From: Lewinellaceae bacterium
Lineage (GTDB): Bacteria > Bacteroidota > Bacteroidia > Chitinophagales > Saprospiraceae
Length of the DNA: 36,461 nt
NCBI GenBank assembly: GCA_024644235.1
Contig: JAHELJ010000036.1
Span: 1-36,461, forward strand
Reading direction: 5' to 3'
The notes under the pieces were generated by a model that saw only the letters and a program-made list of their open reading frames with translations, did no database searches and had not been told where the DNA came from. This document shows positions 26,115 to 34,311 of the stretch, one piece after another. The position numbers and the translations under genes were made by a program. Position 1 is the stretch's first letter. Every line of letters begins with the position of its first letter.

Positions 26115-26960
26115 CTAATCTTCTCTCAGATCACTTACACCGATGAATGGCACAGCACCTGCACCTGTGACCTGAGGAAGTATACCATTCCATTTCTCTA
26201 TCGCCTTCAGATTGGCCTCTATCTTGCGCAGTTCTATAAGATCGGGTGAAATATTCATTTTTTGCAATCGCAATGCCTCCGCCTCAGCTGTAGCCGCTGC
26301 AATGGTCTGCTGTGCCTCAACTTTTATTCTATCGAGATCTCTCTCAGCCTTTAGGGCATTCTGCTCCGCCGTTTGCTTTGCTTCAATAGCATCTGTAAAT
26401 ATTTTTGAAAAACTAAATGAAACAATCGAAAAAGCATCTACTGATATATTAGAAAGCAAAAGCCGTTTAGTCAGAGATTCTTGCATTTCAGCACTTACTG
26501 CGGGTCTTTTGGTAATAAGTTCCTCTGCAGTATAGCGGGCTGACACAGCTTTCATGACTTCCTGGATAGCGGGGTCTATCATCCGTTCCTTAAATTCCAC
26601 TCCGATTGTCTGATAAACCCGATTTGCTTTATCCGGTATAATGTGGTAATTGAGAGCAACGGATAAAGCTACATCCTGAAGATCAGAGGATGCGGAAGCG
26701 GCATCAGTTACTACCTTCTGAATCTTAATATCTATCAGAATAATCTGCTGCATTACCGGTACTCTAAAATGTATGCCCTCATCTAGAACTTTCTCTTGAA
26801 CTGCCCCAAAATTCAGGACGACACCTCTTTCTCCTGCCCCAACCTGGACCCACGGTTTAAACGCGATGGCAACTACCATTACTACAACTAGCAATAGTAA
26901 GGTCTTCAGGGGCCCCTTCTTCACTCCTTCCATCATCGTATTGATTTCCTCGCTATTCAT
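26115..26960 (-). CDS. Prohibitin-type SPFH domain protein
   Basis: This is a 281-residue protein with an N-terminal membrane anchor (residues 18-36, LKTLLLLVVVMVVAIAF), then the SPFH core: GERGVVLNFGAVQEKVLDEGIHFRVP, SVALNYHIIPDKANRVYQTIG and a long helix rich in Ala/Glu (KQTAEQNALKAERDLDRIKVEAQQ) typical of prohibitins. SPFH proteins form large ring or cage complexes at membranes, controlling proteases such as FtsH or organising microdomains. The start codon overlaps the preceding 41-residue gene by 8 bases, which implies translational coupling. Confidence 0.94.
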   Translation of the reverse strand: MNSEEINTMMEGVKKGPLKTLLLLVVVMVVAIAFKPWVQVGAGERGVVLNFGAVQEKVLDEGIHFRVPVMQQIILIDIKIQKVVTDAASASSDLQDVALSVALNYHIIPDKANRVYQTIGVEFKERMIDPAIQEVMKAVSARYTAEELITKRPAVSAEMQESLTKRLLLSNISVDAFSIVSFSFSKIFTDAIEAKQTAEQNALKAERDLDRIKVEAQQTIAAATAEAEALRLQKMNISPDLIELRKIEANLKAIEKWNGILPQVTGAGAVPFIGVSDLRED

Positions 26961-27078
26961 CTTTAATAATGTTCATATTATTTTTCCCTTCACGTTTCGC
27001 TGCTTTTGCAGCTCTTTTCTCTTTCAGGGTCTTTGCTGGTGCTTTCTTATCTGATTTATTTCCTTTGTCTCTTGACAT
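26953..27078 (-). CDS. Small basic protein (41 aa) between SPFH genes
   Basis: The minus-strand frame from the ATG at 27078 encodes 41 residues: MSRDKGNKSDKKAPAKTLKE followed by a Lys/Ala-rich run and NIIKDE. It is very basic and probably unstructured, with no membrane helix. Its TAG lies within the start region of the prohibitin gene (8-base overlap), and its ATG is 32 bases after the slipin stop. The tight spacing argues that it is real. Function is unknown; similar short Lys-rich MSRDK proteins occur in Bacteroidota. Confidence 0.7.
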   Translation of the reverse strand: MSRDKGNKSDKKAPAKTLKEKRAAKAAKREGKNNMNIIKDE

Positions 27079-27110
27079 GATGAATTATTATTTAAATAAA
27101 TGATACTAAT

Positions 27111-27971
27111 CTATTTCGTAATTCCGTTCAGTGGAACAATACCTGCCATTTCCCCAATTAAATTAACCACTTGAGAACCTGTTGGTATGACAATCTTTGA
27201 GTTGCTCTTAAGTGACATTTCCATGGCTTCAAGCTTTCGCAAGAGCTGAGCATTTCCAATAAAATACCTGTCAGCGGCCTCATTAACCAGTTTTATCGCT
27301 TCAGCTTCCCCTTCAGCATGTAATACTTTCGCCCGCTTAAATCCTTCCGCCTCCTTTATCTTAGCGCGCTTGATACCATCGGCAACTGTCTCAGCAGCAG
27401 TGGCAGAATCGATAGCTGCAATTTTCTCGTTTTCTGCCTTCACTACTTTATTCATAGTTTCTTGCACATCTCTGGGAGGGTCAATCTGCTTTAATTCGGT
27501 TCGAATGATTTCAATTCCCCAACTTTTAGTTTCCTGATGTAATGTTTCATGTAGCTCGGTGTTTATTTTTCCTCTTTCACTATTGGCAGATTTCAAGGTG
27601 AGGGTACCGATAATGTTACGCAGTGTGGTTCGTGCCAGATTTACAATCTGCAATTGATAATTATTAACATCATACGCCGATCCCTTCACACTATCTTCAT
27701 CTGATTTCACCCTAAAATAGACTTGCGCATCCACACTGGCATTCAAATTATCATTGGTGATTATCTCTTGAGGCTCCGCATCGATCATTTGTTCCGTAAT
27801 ATTCACATAAAATAATCGATCAATAACCGGAATAATCCAATGAAAACCCGGGTGAGCCAATTTACGATACTTCCCTAATCGTTCAATCAAACCCTTTTGA
27901 GTGGGTCGAACAATTCTAATGCCTGCCAGAAAAAGAAGGATAATAGGAACAATAATATATATGTAATCCAT
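27111..27971 (-). CDS. Stomatin/slipin-type SPFH domain protein
   Basis: This 286-residue protein has an N-terminal membrane helix (IYIIVPIILLFLAGI) followed by IVRPTQKGLIERLGKYRKL and HPGFHWIIPVIDR, the stomatin/QmcA signature. The band-7 core (NITEQMIDAEPQEIITNDN, ARTTLRNIIGTLTL) and the helical coiled coil with EAEGFKRAKVLHAEGEAEA are present. The C-terminus is short and hydrophobic (VVNLIGEMAGIVPL). Bacterial slipins are often paired with NfeD, which is absent here; instead a second SPFH gene follows on the same strand. The likely role is a membrane microdomain scaffold or regulator of protein quality control. Confidence 0.94.
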   Translation of the reverse strand: MDYIYIIVPIILLFLAGIRIVRPTQKGLIERLGKYRKLAHPGFHWIIPVIDRLFYVNITEQMIDAEPQEIITNDNLNASVDAQVYFRVKSDEDSVKGSAYDVNNYQLQIVNLARTTLRNIIGTLTLKSANSERGKINTELHETLHQETKSWGIEIIRTELKQIDPPRDVQETMNKVVKAENEKIAAIDSATAAETVADGIKRAKIKEAEGFKRAKVLHAEGEAEAIKLVNEAADRYFIGNAQLLRKLEAMEMSLKSNSKIVIPTGSQVVNLIGEMAGIVPLNGITK

Positions 27972-28842
27972 TTCTATAAATTTATGTCGTTAATTTTCTA
28001 ATAGTTGAATGGCGGGCGACAAGATTCAAGGGTATAGCGCTTTACTCCCTGTTTCACTTGAGGCCTATTTGTATATTTCGCCTCAAAAAAACAGAGCTGA
28101 GGTCTTAAAATATCTGGGATTTTTGAGAAGACATTCTACCGGATCATGTGATCCATCTAATCACCTACCATCAGGGGTTAGGCAATCAAGTACCCTACGA
28201 GTTTCCGTGCTATGTCGAATAGAGTCAATGGTTCCTCCCTCAAATCCCTGAGCTGTCAATCCCAATGATCACCTGTGGAACCAAGTCTAAAGTCTACGTC
28301 CAGGACCGCTAATGATTAGTTAAATCAAAATTGACTATCCAAAGATCACGTCATTTATGGATGAAAGCATTACATATCTCTAGTAGAAGCTTACACATAT
28401 CACATGTTTTACGAAAAGTAATTAAGAGCGCTTAAGGTGAAGTTTCCAAAAGTTATTGAGTCGGTGCTCAGAGGATAAATTTGTGATGAAGATCGACTCA
28501 TTTACCGGAATAGAAGCGAGATGGACCAAATTGGGGTCTGAAGTAATCAATCTCTTCGTTGCCTTAAAGTGACGGGTTAACTGTAGGATACATTCGAGTA
28601 CGTGAAAATCTGTGAATTCCTATTTAAGAGGAAGGAATATCAGTCCTACTTATGATCTTCTCAGCATGAAAGGTTCAGTGATCTTTTGTTAAATGCTTCT
28701 TCCATCCTCCAATAAATCTATTATGCTCGCTATTTCTTGTTTATAATTTCTCCATATCTCCCTATGCAAAATGAGCAGATAAATATCAAGCCTTTATTTA
28801 AGGATTAAAGCAATACCGACTAGTGGAAATGTATTCACAGTC
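27972..28842. other. Long region without a recognisable gene
   Basis: An 871-base stretch separates the slipin and AraC genes. One open frame on the plus strand (28009-28251) has a composition unlike a real protein and no recognisable motif. I see no repeat array, RNA gene or terminator. It may hold decayed genes and the upstream control region of the SPFH cluster. Confidence 0.5.
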
Positions 28843-29403
28843 TCACATGTTTTCCAAATTTCTATCTCGCTTCTGCTTCATCTTCTTGTAGAAAGACGGA
28901 GTGAGTCCAGTGATCTTCTTGAACTGATTGGATAAATGCGAAGGGCTGCTATAATGTAGTTTATATGAAATTTCTGAAAGACTAAGTTCGTCATACAATA
29001 TCAGTTCTTTCACTCTTTCAATTTTGTGAATTATAATGTACCGTTGTATAGTAATTCCTGTCACCTCCGAAAAAGTATTAGCAAGATAAGTATAGTCGTA
29101 ACCTAATTTTTCGCTGATGTAGTCAGAATAATTCACATTTGGTAGTTCATCTGAGTAATGAATCATTTCAGTTATCACATTCTTAATTTTCTCAATAAGA
29201 ATGCTTTTTTTGTCTTCCAAAAGCTCCAAGCCGGATTTCAATAAATTTTTGCTCAATTGATCGCGTTGATCACTTGTAATATCCTCCAAAACTTCCACCA
29301 TTCCTAGATCAACGATTACATAATTCAATCCCAACTTTTTTAATTCTTCCTTTACCATCATCTTACATCGTAAGCTGACCATATACTTTATAAATAATTT
29401 CAT
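28843..29403 (-). CDS. AraC-family transcriptional regulator (small, cytosolic)
   Basis: This 186-residue protein belongs to a compact AraC group common in Bacteroidota. The N-terminal half (MKLFIKYMVSLRCKMMVKEE, KKLGLNYVIVDLG) is a small domain of unknown ligand. The C-terminal half carries two helix-turn-helix units: YTYLANTFSEVTGITIQRYI with KIERVKELIL, then LSLSEISYKLHYSSPSHLS and QFKKITGLTPSFYKK. It regulates transcription by binding DNA. It is divergent from the OsmC gene across 439 bases, so that operon is a plausible target, but no operator pair could be picked out. Confidence 0.95.
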   Translation of the reverse strand: MKLFIKYMVSLRCKMMVKEELKKLGLNYVIVDLGMVEVLEDITSDQRDQLSKNLLKSGLELLEDKKSILIEKIKNVITEMIHYSDELPNVNYSDYISEKLGYDYTYLANTFSEVTGITIQRYIIIHKIERVKELILYDELSLSEISYKLHYSSPSHLSNQFKKITGLTPSFYKKMKQKRDRNLENM

Positions 29404-29842
29404 TATTATTTCCTAATACTTTATCAATTTTGCATATTCAAAAATGAGCTATATACTTAAAAATAAGGTACTTAATTCATTTCTAATTATTCACTTTCGC
29501 TGTGCTTAGTCTTAGTTATCTTAAACCGAAGCCTTGGTAACCTTTGAAGTTAATTGGGTCTTTGAAAATAGTAGATTGATCTGCAGCAATAATACTCAAC
29601 TAACGGTCTGAAAAAGTGGACTACTGGAATTTTATGAAGAAATTTAGTAGAAAAGGCAAAATCAATATCGCCAATGCCTAAACATGGGGCAGTCCATTTC
29701 GTAAACTCATACATGTCGAATTTGTCGCTTTCTTACAATATTCTATATCTTTCAAATTTGATACATAGTGATGAAGTAGCTCTCTACAACCGTTATCGAT
29801 GAGACAATGAAAATCAAATTTAATAACTATATATCTTAGAAG
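29404..29842. other. Divergent control region between AraC and OsmC genes
   Basis: This 439-base AT-rich region has no plausible gene. A TTTG at 29721 lies exactly 19 bases before TATATCTT at 29744, which resembles the Bacteroidota -33/-7 pair, but the -7 half is imperfect. Two divergent promoters are expected here. Confidence 0.4.
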
Positions 29843-30352
29843 ATGATGAGACTAATATTTCAATTAGTAATTTTAATCGGTCTATTTTACAGCTCCACTC
29901 CCTTGATCAGCCAGGATTTGGCTACCATCAGCATTGACGCAGAACTTTCTGAATCAGAAGGTCGCTCCATTGTAAATGCCAGAAATCATTACTTGATCAT
30001 CGATTCACCTCCTCCCCTGGGTGGACCAAACGAAGAAGTCAATCCAATAGAAATCCTCCTTTCTGCCTTGGGAAGTTGTGGCGTTTTGGTCTCCGAAAAA
30101 GTTGCTCAGGAATTAGACATTCCTTTAAAAGCTGCCTCGGCAACTGTCGAAGGAAAACTTGATCCTAGAGGAGTAAGAGGAGAAGATGTCAATCCAAGAA
30201 TTCAGGAGTTTAAAGTAAAACTCACACTTACCGGAGTTTCCCAGGAGGAAGCTGATAAACTAACTGACGGGATAAGAACACGATGCCCGGTTTATACCAC
30301 TTTAGAGCGGTCGGCACCAATTGAATTGGAACTAGAATTAGTCAAAGAATAA
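29843..30352 (+). CDS. OsmC-family protein with a signal peptide
   Basis: This is a 169-residue protein. The first 24 residues (MMRLIFQLVILIGLFYSSTP, then LISQ) are a signal peptide, and there is no later Met that would give a cytosolic OsmC. The core follows: HYLIIDSPPPLGGPNEEVNP, the first redox Cys in LLSALGSCGVLVSE and the second in IRTRCPVYTTLE. OsmC/Ohr proteins are thiol peroxidases that reduce organic hydroperoxides and are normally cytosolic dimers; both catalytic Cys are kept. An exported form would act in the periplasm. It is co-oriented with a DUF1059 gene 33 bases downstream and followed by a terminator. Confidence 0.92.
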   Translation: MMRLIFQLVILIGLFYSSTPLISQDLATISIDAELSESEGRSIVNARNHYLIIDSPPPLGGPNEEVNPIEILLSALGSCGVLVSEKVAQELDIPLKAASATVEGKLDPRGVRGEDVNPRIQEFKVKLTLTGVSQEEADKLTDGIRTRCPVYTTLERSAPIELELELVKE

Positions 30353-30385
30353 TCCACTATCTTATAACCACTAAAACAAACCAAA

Positions 30386-30562
30386 ATGCAAAAAGTAATT
30401 CGTTGTCGAGATGTAGGGTTTGACTGTGATGGAGTCATCAAAGCCAACACAGAAGAAGAAGCCCTCAAATTAGCCGCTGCCCATGCCAAGAAAGAGCATG
30501 GCTTAACCGATGTAACCCCGGAGGTGGTAGCAAAAATCAAATCCGTGATGCAAACGGTTTAA
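30386..30562 (+). CDS. DUF1059 small protein (58 aa)
   Basis: The frame from the ATG at 30386 encodes 58 residues: MQKVIRCRDVGFDCDGVIKA, then NTEEEALKLAAAHAKKEHGL and TDVTPEVVAKIKSVM. The CRDVGFDCD signature with two Cys and the paired His residues identify the DUF1059 family, whose function is unknown; the Cys/His set suggests metal or redox chemistry. It is 33 bases after OsmC on the same strand and is the last gene before the terminator, so the two form a two-gene operon. Confidence 0.92.
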   Translation: MQKVIRCRDVGFDCDGVIKANTEEEALKLAAAHAKKEHGLTDVTPEVVAKIKSVMQTV

Positions 30563-30593
30563 AACAGTGTGCCTCTGCTAAGATTGCATAGAT

Positions 30594-30623
30594 CAATAGC
30601 CCCGCATGGGGCTATTGCGTTTT
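30594..30623 (+). terminator. Rho-independent terminator after OsmC-DUF1059
   Basis: A perfect 10-bp stem (CAATAGCCCC at 30594-30603 with GGGGCTATTG at 30608-30617) encloses the loop GCAT and is followed by CGTTTT. The T-run is short but the stem is strong. It lies 31 bases after the DUF1059 stop. Confidence 0.85.
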
Positions 30624-30684
30624 GGGTCAGAAATCCGTTAAGGCTATCACCAAATCACAATGCTCCATAGAGCCTCTTAACGCG

Positions 30685-32301
30685 ATGAAAAAAGTTGAAA
30701 ACTGGACCGAAACCTACCAACGGCTGACAGCAGCCGCTCGGAACCGTAACCTGAAACCAGCAGAACTGGAAACCCATGCCCTGGCTGCCTACCTCACCGG
30801 CAGGGATGAAGAGAGTCACCTGATCCTGGAGAAGGTTCACCAGGCCTATCTGGACCAGAACCAGATCGAACGAGCGGCACGTTGCGCTTTCTGGCTGGGT
30901 CTTATACACCTGAATACCGGTCAAAGGGCCAGGGGCAGCGGATGGATGGCGAGAGGTGAACGCCTGCTCAACGACCTGCCACCCGGAGTCTATGCCGAAA
31001 GCGGCTTATTTCTCGTGCCCAAAGCTTTGGGGGCGCTGTATGGCGGCCAGGCCGAAAAGGCTCAACAGCTGTTTGAAGAAGCCTCCGCTATTGGCGAGCG
31101 ATTTAGTGATCCGGATCTGATCACTTTGGCCAGACTTGGCCTGGGGCAATCCATGATCATGCAAGGAAAAGTCTTCCAGGGTGGGCGATTATTTGACGAG
31201 ATCATGGTCACCATCGAAACGGAAGACGTCTCGCCGATCGCCACCGGGATCGTCTACTGCGCCGTCATCGAAACCTGTCGAAAGGTCTGGGACCTGGCGA
31301 GAGCGCGGGACTGGACCTCCGCCCTGACCCGCTGGTGTGAGGCCCGGCCCGACATTATCCCCTTCCGGGGACAGTGCCTGGTACGCCGGGCTGAGATCAT
31401 CCAGCTCCATGGCGAATGGGAAAAAGCCCGGGAGGAGATTCGGGATGCCTGTATCCTTTTGACCCGCCCTCCGGGCGAACCCGCGGCGGGAGAGGCTTAC
31501 TACCACCAGGCAGAGCTGCTACGCCTGCTCGGCGACTTTACTGGGGCAGAAGCAAGCTATCGCGAAGCTTCGAAATGGGGCAGAAATCCACAGCCAGGTA
31601 TGGCCTTGCTGCGCCTGACTCAGGGGGAGCACGACCTGGCAGAAATAGCGTTGAGAAATGCCCTGCAGGAAGCTAAAGATCCATTGCGACAAGCGGAACT
31701 GCTGCCTGCACTCGTGGATGTTACACTGGCCCGAAAGAAAACCAAGGAAGCCGATGAAGTCTGCGAACAATTGATAGCAATCATCGATCAATTTGAAATC
31801 CCGTATCTCGAGGCGGTGTCGGCGCAGTGCCGTGGATCGGTTCTTCTCGCAGAAGGGAAAGGCCAACCTGCCCTTGAATACCTTCAGCAAGCCATGAAGA
31901 TATGGGACAGTCTGCAGCTGCCATATGAAGCCGCCCTGACCCGGGCAATGAAAGGTCTCGCCTACCGCGTACTGAACGATCACGACCATGCCGACATGGA
32001 GTTGGCAGCCGCCCAATGGGTACTGGAACAACTCGGGGCTAGGCCGGATCTTGAAAGGATCAATCAATGGTCGAAGCAGAAAAAGACAAAGCAAACCCAC
32101 GGACTTACTTTGCGTGAACTGCAAGTATTGCAGCTATTGGCAACCGGGAAAACCAATAAGCGCATTGCCGGAGAACTGTTTATCAGCGAACGCACGGTAG
32201 ACCGGCATGTCAGTAACATCTTCAACAAGCTGGGGGCGTCGTCGCGGGCGGAGGCTACCGCCCTAGCCCTCAAGAATCGTATCCTGGATAGCACCTCTTG
32301 A
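30685..32301 (+). CDS. TPR-containing LuxR-type transcriptional regulator
   Basis: This 538-residue protein starts at the ATG at 30685; the frame is open back to 30622, but that point overlaps the terminator. Residues 1-460 are helical TPR-type repeats (for example LAAYLTGRDEESHLILEKVH, AEASYREASKWG) without a Walker motif, so it is not a full MalT/LAL ATPase. The last 65 residues form a LuxR helix-turn-helix (TLRELQVLQLLATGKTNKRI, ISERTVDRHVSNIFNKLGAS). It probably binds DNA in response to a protein or ligand sensed by the TPRs. It is directly upstream of an amidohydrolase/hydrolase pair, a likely target. Codons are GC-rich relative to the preceding genes. Confidence 0.93.
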   Translation: MKKVENWTETYQRLTAAARNRNLKPAELETHALAAYLTGRDEESHLILEKVHQAYLDQNQIERAARCAFWLGLIHLNTGQRARGSGWMARGERLLNDLPPGVYAESGLFLVPKALGALYGGQAEKAQQLFEEASAIGERFSDPDLITLARLGLGQSMIMQGKVFQGGRLFDEIMVTIETEDVSPIATGIVYCAVIETCRKVWDLARARDWTSALTRWCEARPDIIPFRGQCLVRRAEIIQLHGEWEKAREEIRDACILLTRPPGEPAAGEAYYHQAELLRLLGDFTGAEASYREASKWGRNPQPGMALLRLTQGEHDLAEIALRNALQEAKDPLRQAELLPALVDVTLARKKTKEADEVCEQLIAIIDQFEIPYLEAVSAQCRGSVLLAEGKGQPALEYLQQAMKIWDSLQLPYEAALTRAMKGLAYRVLNDHDHADMELAAAQWVLEQLGARPDLERINQWSKQKKTKQTHGLTLRELQVLQLLATGKTNKRIAGELFISERTVDRHVSNIFNKLGASSRAEATALALKNRILDSTS

Positions 32302-32354
32302 TCGGGTAAACTCACCATATAAGTCCACAGCCGCTCTCTCATCTTTCGGCATAT

Positions 32355-32394
32355 GGGTAGAATTACCCAGTCCCGAACCCGGTAAAATTGGGTA
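32355..32394. promoter_or_regulatory. Inverted/direct GGGTA repeats, possible operator
   Basis: GGGTAGAATTACCC (32355-32368) is a palindrome with a 4-base centre. TACCCA at 32364 is inverted relative to TGGGTA at 32389, and GGTAAAATT recurs at 32381. The cluster sits 33 bases upstream of a TAnnTTTG element, so it could be the binding site of the adjacent LuxR-type regulator. Confidence 0.4.
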
Positions 32395-32426
32395 AGGCTA
32401 CCGATGTGGAGCGTTCCCGCATCGCA

Positions 32427-32434
32427 TAAGTTTG
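32427..32434 (+). promoter_or_regulatory. Probable -7 element (TAAGTTTG) for the amidohydrolase operon
   Basis: TAAGTTTG fits the Bacteroidota -7 consensus TAnnTTTG and lies 37 bases before the amidohydrolase ATG. The -33 position reads ATGTGG rather than TTTG, as might be expected if an activator is needed. Confidence 0.45.
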
Positions 32435-32471
32435 GATTATCTGAAAACAAAAAGAATAAAAACAGAGATCC

Positions 32472-33431
32472 ATGAAAAATCTATTGCCTGTTGTACTCAT
32501 CACGGTGCTTGCCTGGAATGCCGATGCCCAATCAACTATGGAAACCAATAAACGACAGCCTATCATCGATATGCACATGCATACAGGACTTCCCCATGAG
32601 GTGCCGGAAGGAGCTCCTTCCCTCTGCCGGCCGGCGCCCTGTCATGGCGATGGCCACGCTACTGTCAATCCTGCCGATCTGATGCAGAAAACACTAGCGG
32701 CCATGGATCGCTACAATATTGTCAAAGGTTTTCTCAGCGGTACCAATTGGGAAGCAGTACGGGATTGGAACCAGGCCGCTCCCGGACGCTTTATCGCATC
32801 GCCTTTCATTCTCAAAGCCGGTAGCGAGGAGCTGGCCAAACTAAAGCCGGAGTACACGTCCGGTCGTTTTACCGCCATGGGAGAGATCGGTACGCAACTC
32901 AATGGCATCCCGCCGAACGATCCATCCTTAAGACCTTATTTCCAACTGGCGGAAGAACTCGACCTCCCAGTGCTGATTCACACCTTAGGCATCGGACCTT
33001 ACATGCCGACCTTCCGCTCTGCCGCCGGTGATCCGCTCATGTTGGAAGCGGTACTTACCAGCTATCCCAAGCTGCGACTCTTTGTGGAGAATGCCGGCTA
33101 CCCGTTTGGCGACGAAATGATTGCGATGATGTACCAGTATCCCCAACTCTATGTGGATGTCTCCACCATCACCTGGGTGATCCCCCGAGCCGCCTTTCAT
33201 GATTATCTGGAGGCGTTTATCAGGGCCGGTCTGGGAAAGCGGGTGATGTTTGGCTCCGATCAGATGGTGTGGCCGGAAAAAATCGGCGAGGCCATCGAAG
33301 CAATCGAGACAGCCCCTTATCTGACCGAAGCGCAAAAGCGTGATATCTTTTACCACAATGCCGCCCGCTTTCTCCGTATGGAGGGTACAGAAAATGGGGA
33401 AGCGGATCCTCAAACAAGCCATCATGATTGA
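32472..33431 (+). CDS. Exported amidohydrolase-superfamily (Amidohydro_2) enzyme
   Basis: This 319-residue protein has a signal peptide (NLLPVVLITVLAWNADAQ). The body is a TIM-barrel metal hydrolase: the first metal motif DMHMHTG near residue 35, the barrel-strand His in VLIHTLGIG, and the late Asp in MFGSDQMVW. An AMGEIG strand and a NAARFLRM end complete the Amidohydro_2 pattern. Reactions in this family include decarboxylation and lactone or amide hydrolysis; the substrate is not visible. Its stop overlaps the start of the next hydrolase by 8 bases, so the two are coupled. The regulator upstream is on the same strand. Confidence 0.93.
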   Translation: MKNLLPVVLITVLAWNADAQSTMETNKRQPIIDMHMHTGLPHEVPEGAPSLCRPAPCHGDGHATVNPADLMQKTLAAMDRYNIVKGFLSGTNWEAVRDWNQAAPGRFIASPFILKAGSEELAKLKPEYTSGRFTAMGEIGTQLNGIPPNDPSLRPYFQLAEELDLPVLIHTLGIGPYMPTFRSAAGDPLMLEAVLTSYPKLRLFVENAGYPFGDEMIAMMYQYPQLYVDVSTITWVIPRAAFHDYLEAFIRAGLGKRVMFGSDQMVWPEKIGEAIEAIETAPYLTEAQKRDIFYHNAARFLRMEGTENGEADPQTSHHD

Positions 33432-34311
33432 CTGCTGCAAACAGGCAGGATCTCGTGTACCAGTGGTCGTAAATGACTATGCCTTCAAGTACATCGAAAA
33501 AGGGCGGGGTGACCCGGTTGTTTTTGTCCATGGCTCGGTAAGTGACTATCGCACCTGGGCAGATCAGATGGAGGCAGTAAGCAAGGAATATCGGGCCATC
33601 ACCTACAGCCGCAGGTTTCACTGGCCCAACCGGGAGATAACTGATGGCGAGGACTACTCGATGCAGCAGCATGTTTCGGATCTGGATGCCATCCTTTCGC
33701 CCCTTGAACAGCCGGTTCATCTGATCGGACATTCCTACGGAGCCTTCATCTGCCTGTTGTTGGCCATGAAATCTCCCAATCGGATCAGAAGCCTGGTATT
33801 GGCTGAGCCACCCGCCATCACCTTATTTGTCAGCAACTCGCCCAAGACGTCAGAAATCTTGAAGCTCCTTCTCACCCGACCTAAAACAGCTATCGCCTTA
33901 GTCAAGCTGGGCTCACGAGGGATAGAGCCCGCCACCAAAGCGATCGAGCGAGACCAGGTGAAAAAAGCGGTGGAAATCTTCGGCACCGCCGTGCTGGGTG
34001 CAGAGGCATATTCCAACTTATCTGAAGCCCGCATGGAGCAGGTCTACCAAAATGTCATCAAAGCCGAATTTATGGGATCAGGATTTCCTCCGTTAGAAGC
34101 CAAGAAAATAAGATCAATTGATATCCCCACCTTGTTGATCTCGGGAGAAAATAGTCCTAAGATCTTTCCCCTACTTCTGGACAGACTCCAGCAACTTTTA
34201 CCTAATGCTAGACAGAAAGTCATACCAGGAGCGAGCCACATTTCCCATGAGGATAATCCGGAAGGATTTAATCAAAACATTCTTTCTTTTATTGAAGAAC
34301 ATCGTCATTAA
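33424..34311 (+). CDS. Alpha/beta hydrolase (cytosolic)
   Basis: This is a 295-residue enzyme from the ATG at 33424; earlier in-frame ATGs at 33340 and 33394 lie deep inside the amidohydrolase gene. The oxyanion motif is FVHGSVSDYRTW, the nucleophile elbow GHSYGA, and the catalytic His lies in PGASHISHED. The acid position reads ISGENSP, with Glu where Asp is usual. No signal peptide is seen, so it is probably cytosolic, unlike its exported partner. The 8-base overlap suggests both enzymes handle the same class of compound, which is not identified. No terminator is evident downstream. Confidence 0.9.
   Translation: MIDCCKQAGSRVPVVVNDYAFKYIEKGRGDPVVFVHGSVSDYRTWADQMEAVSKEYRAITYSRRFHWPNREITDGEDYSMQQHVSDLDAILSPLEQPVHLIGHSYGAFICLLLAMKSPNRIRSLVLAEPPAITLFVSNSPKTSEILKLLLTRPKTAIALVKLGSRGIEPATKAIERDQVKKAVEIFGTAVLGAEAYSNLSEARMEQVYQNVIKAEFMGSGFPPLEAKKIRSIDIPTLLISGENSPKIFPLLLDRLQQLLPNARQKVIPGASHISHEDNPEGFNQNILSFIEEHRH

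Noticed and set aside
28009-28251. 80-codon plus-strand open frame in the gene-poor stretch
   Set aside because: Its composition is unlike a folded protein, it has no motif and no neighbouring partner; chance is more likely.
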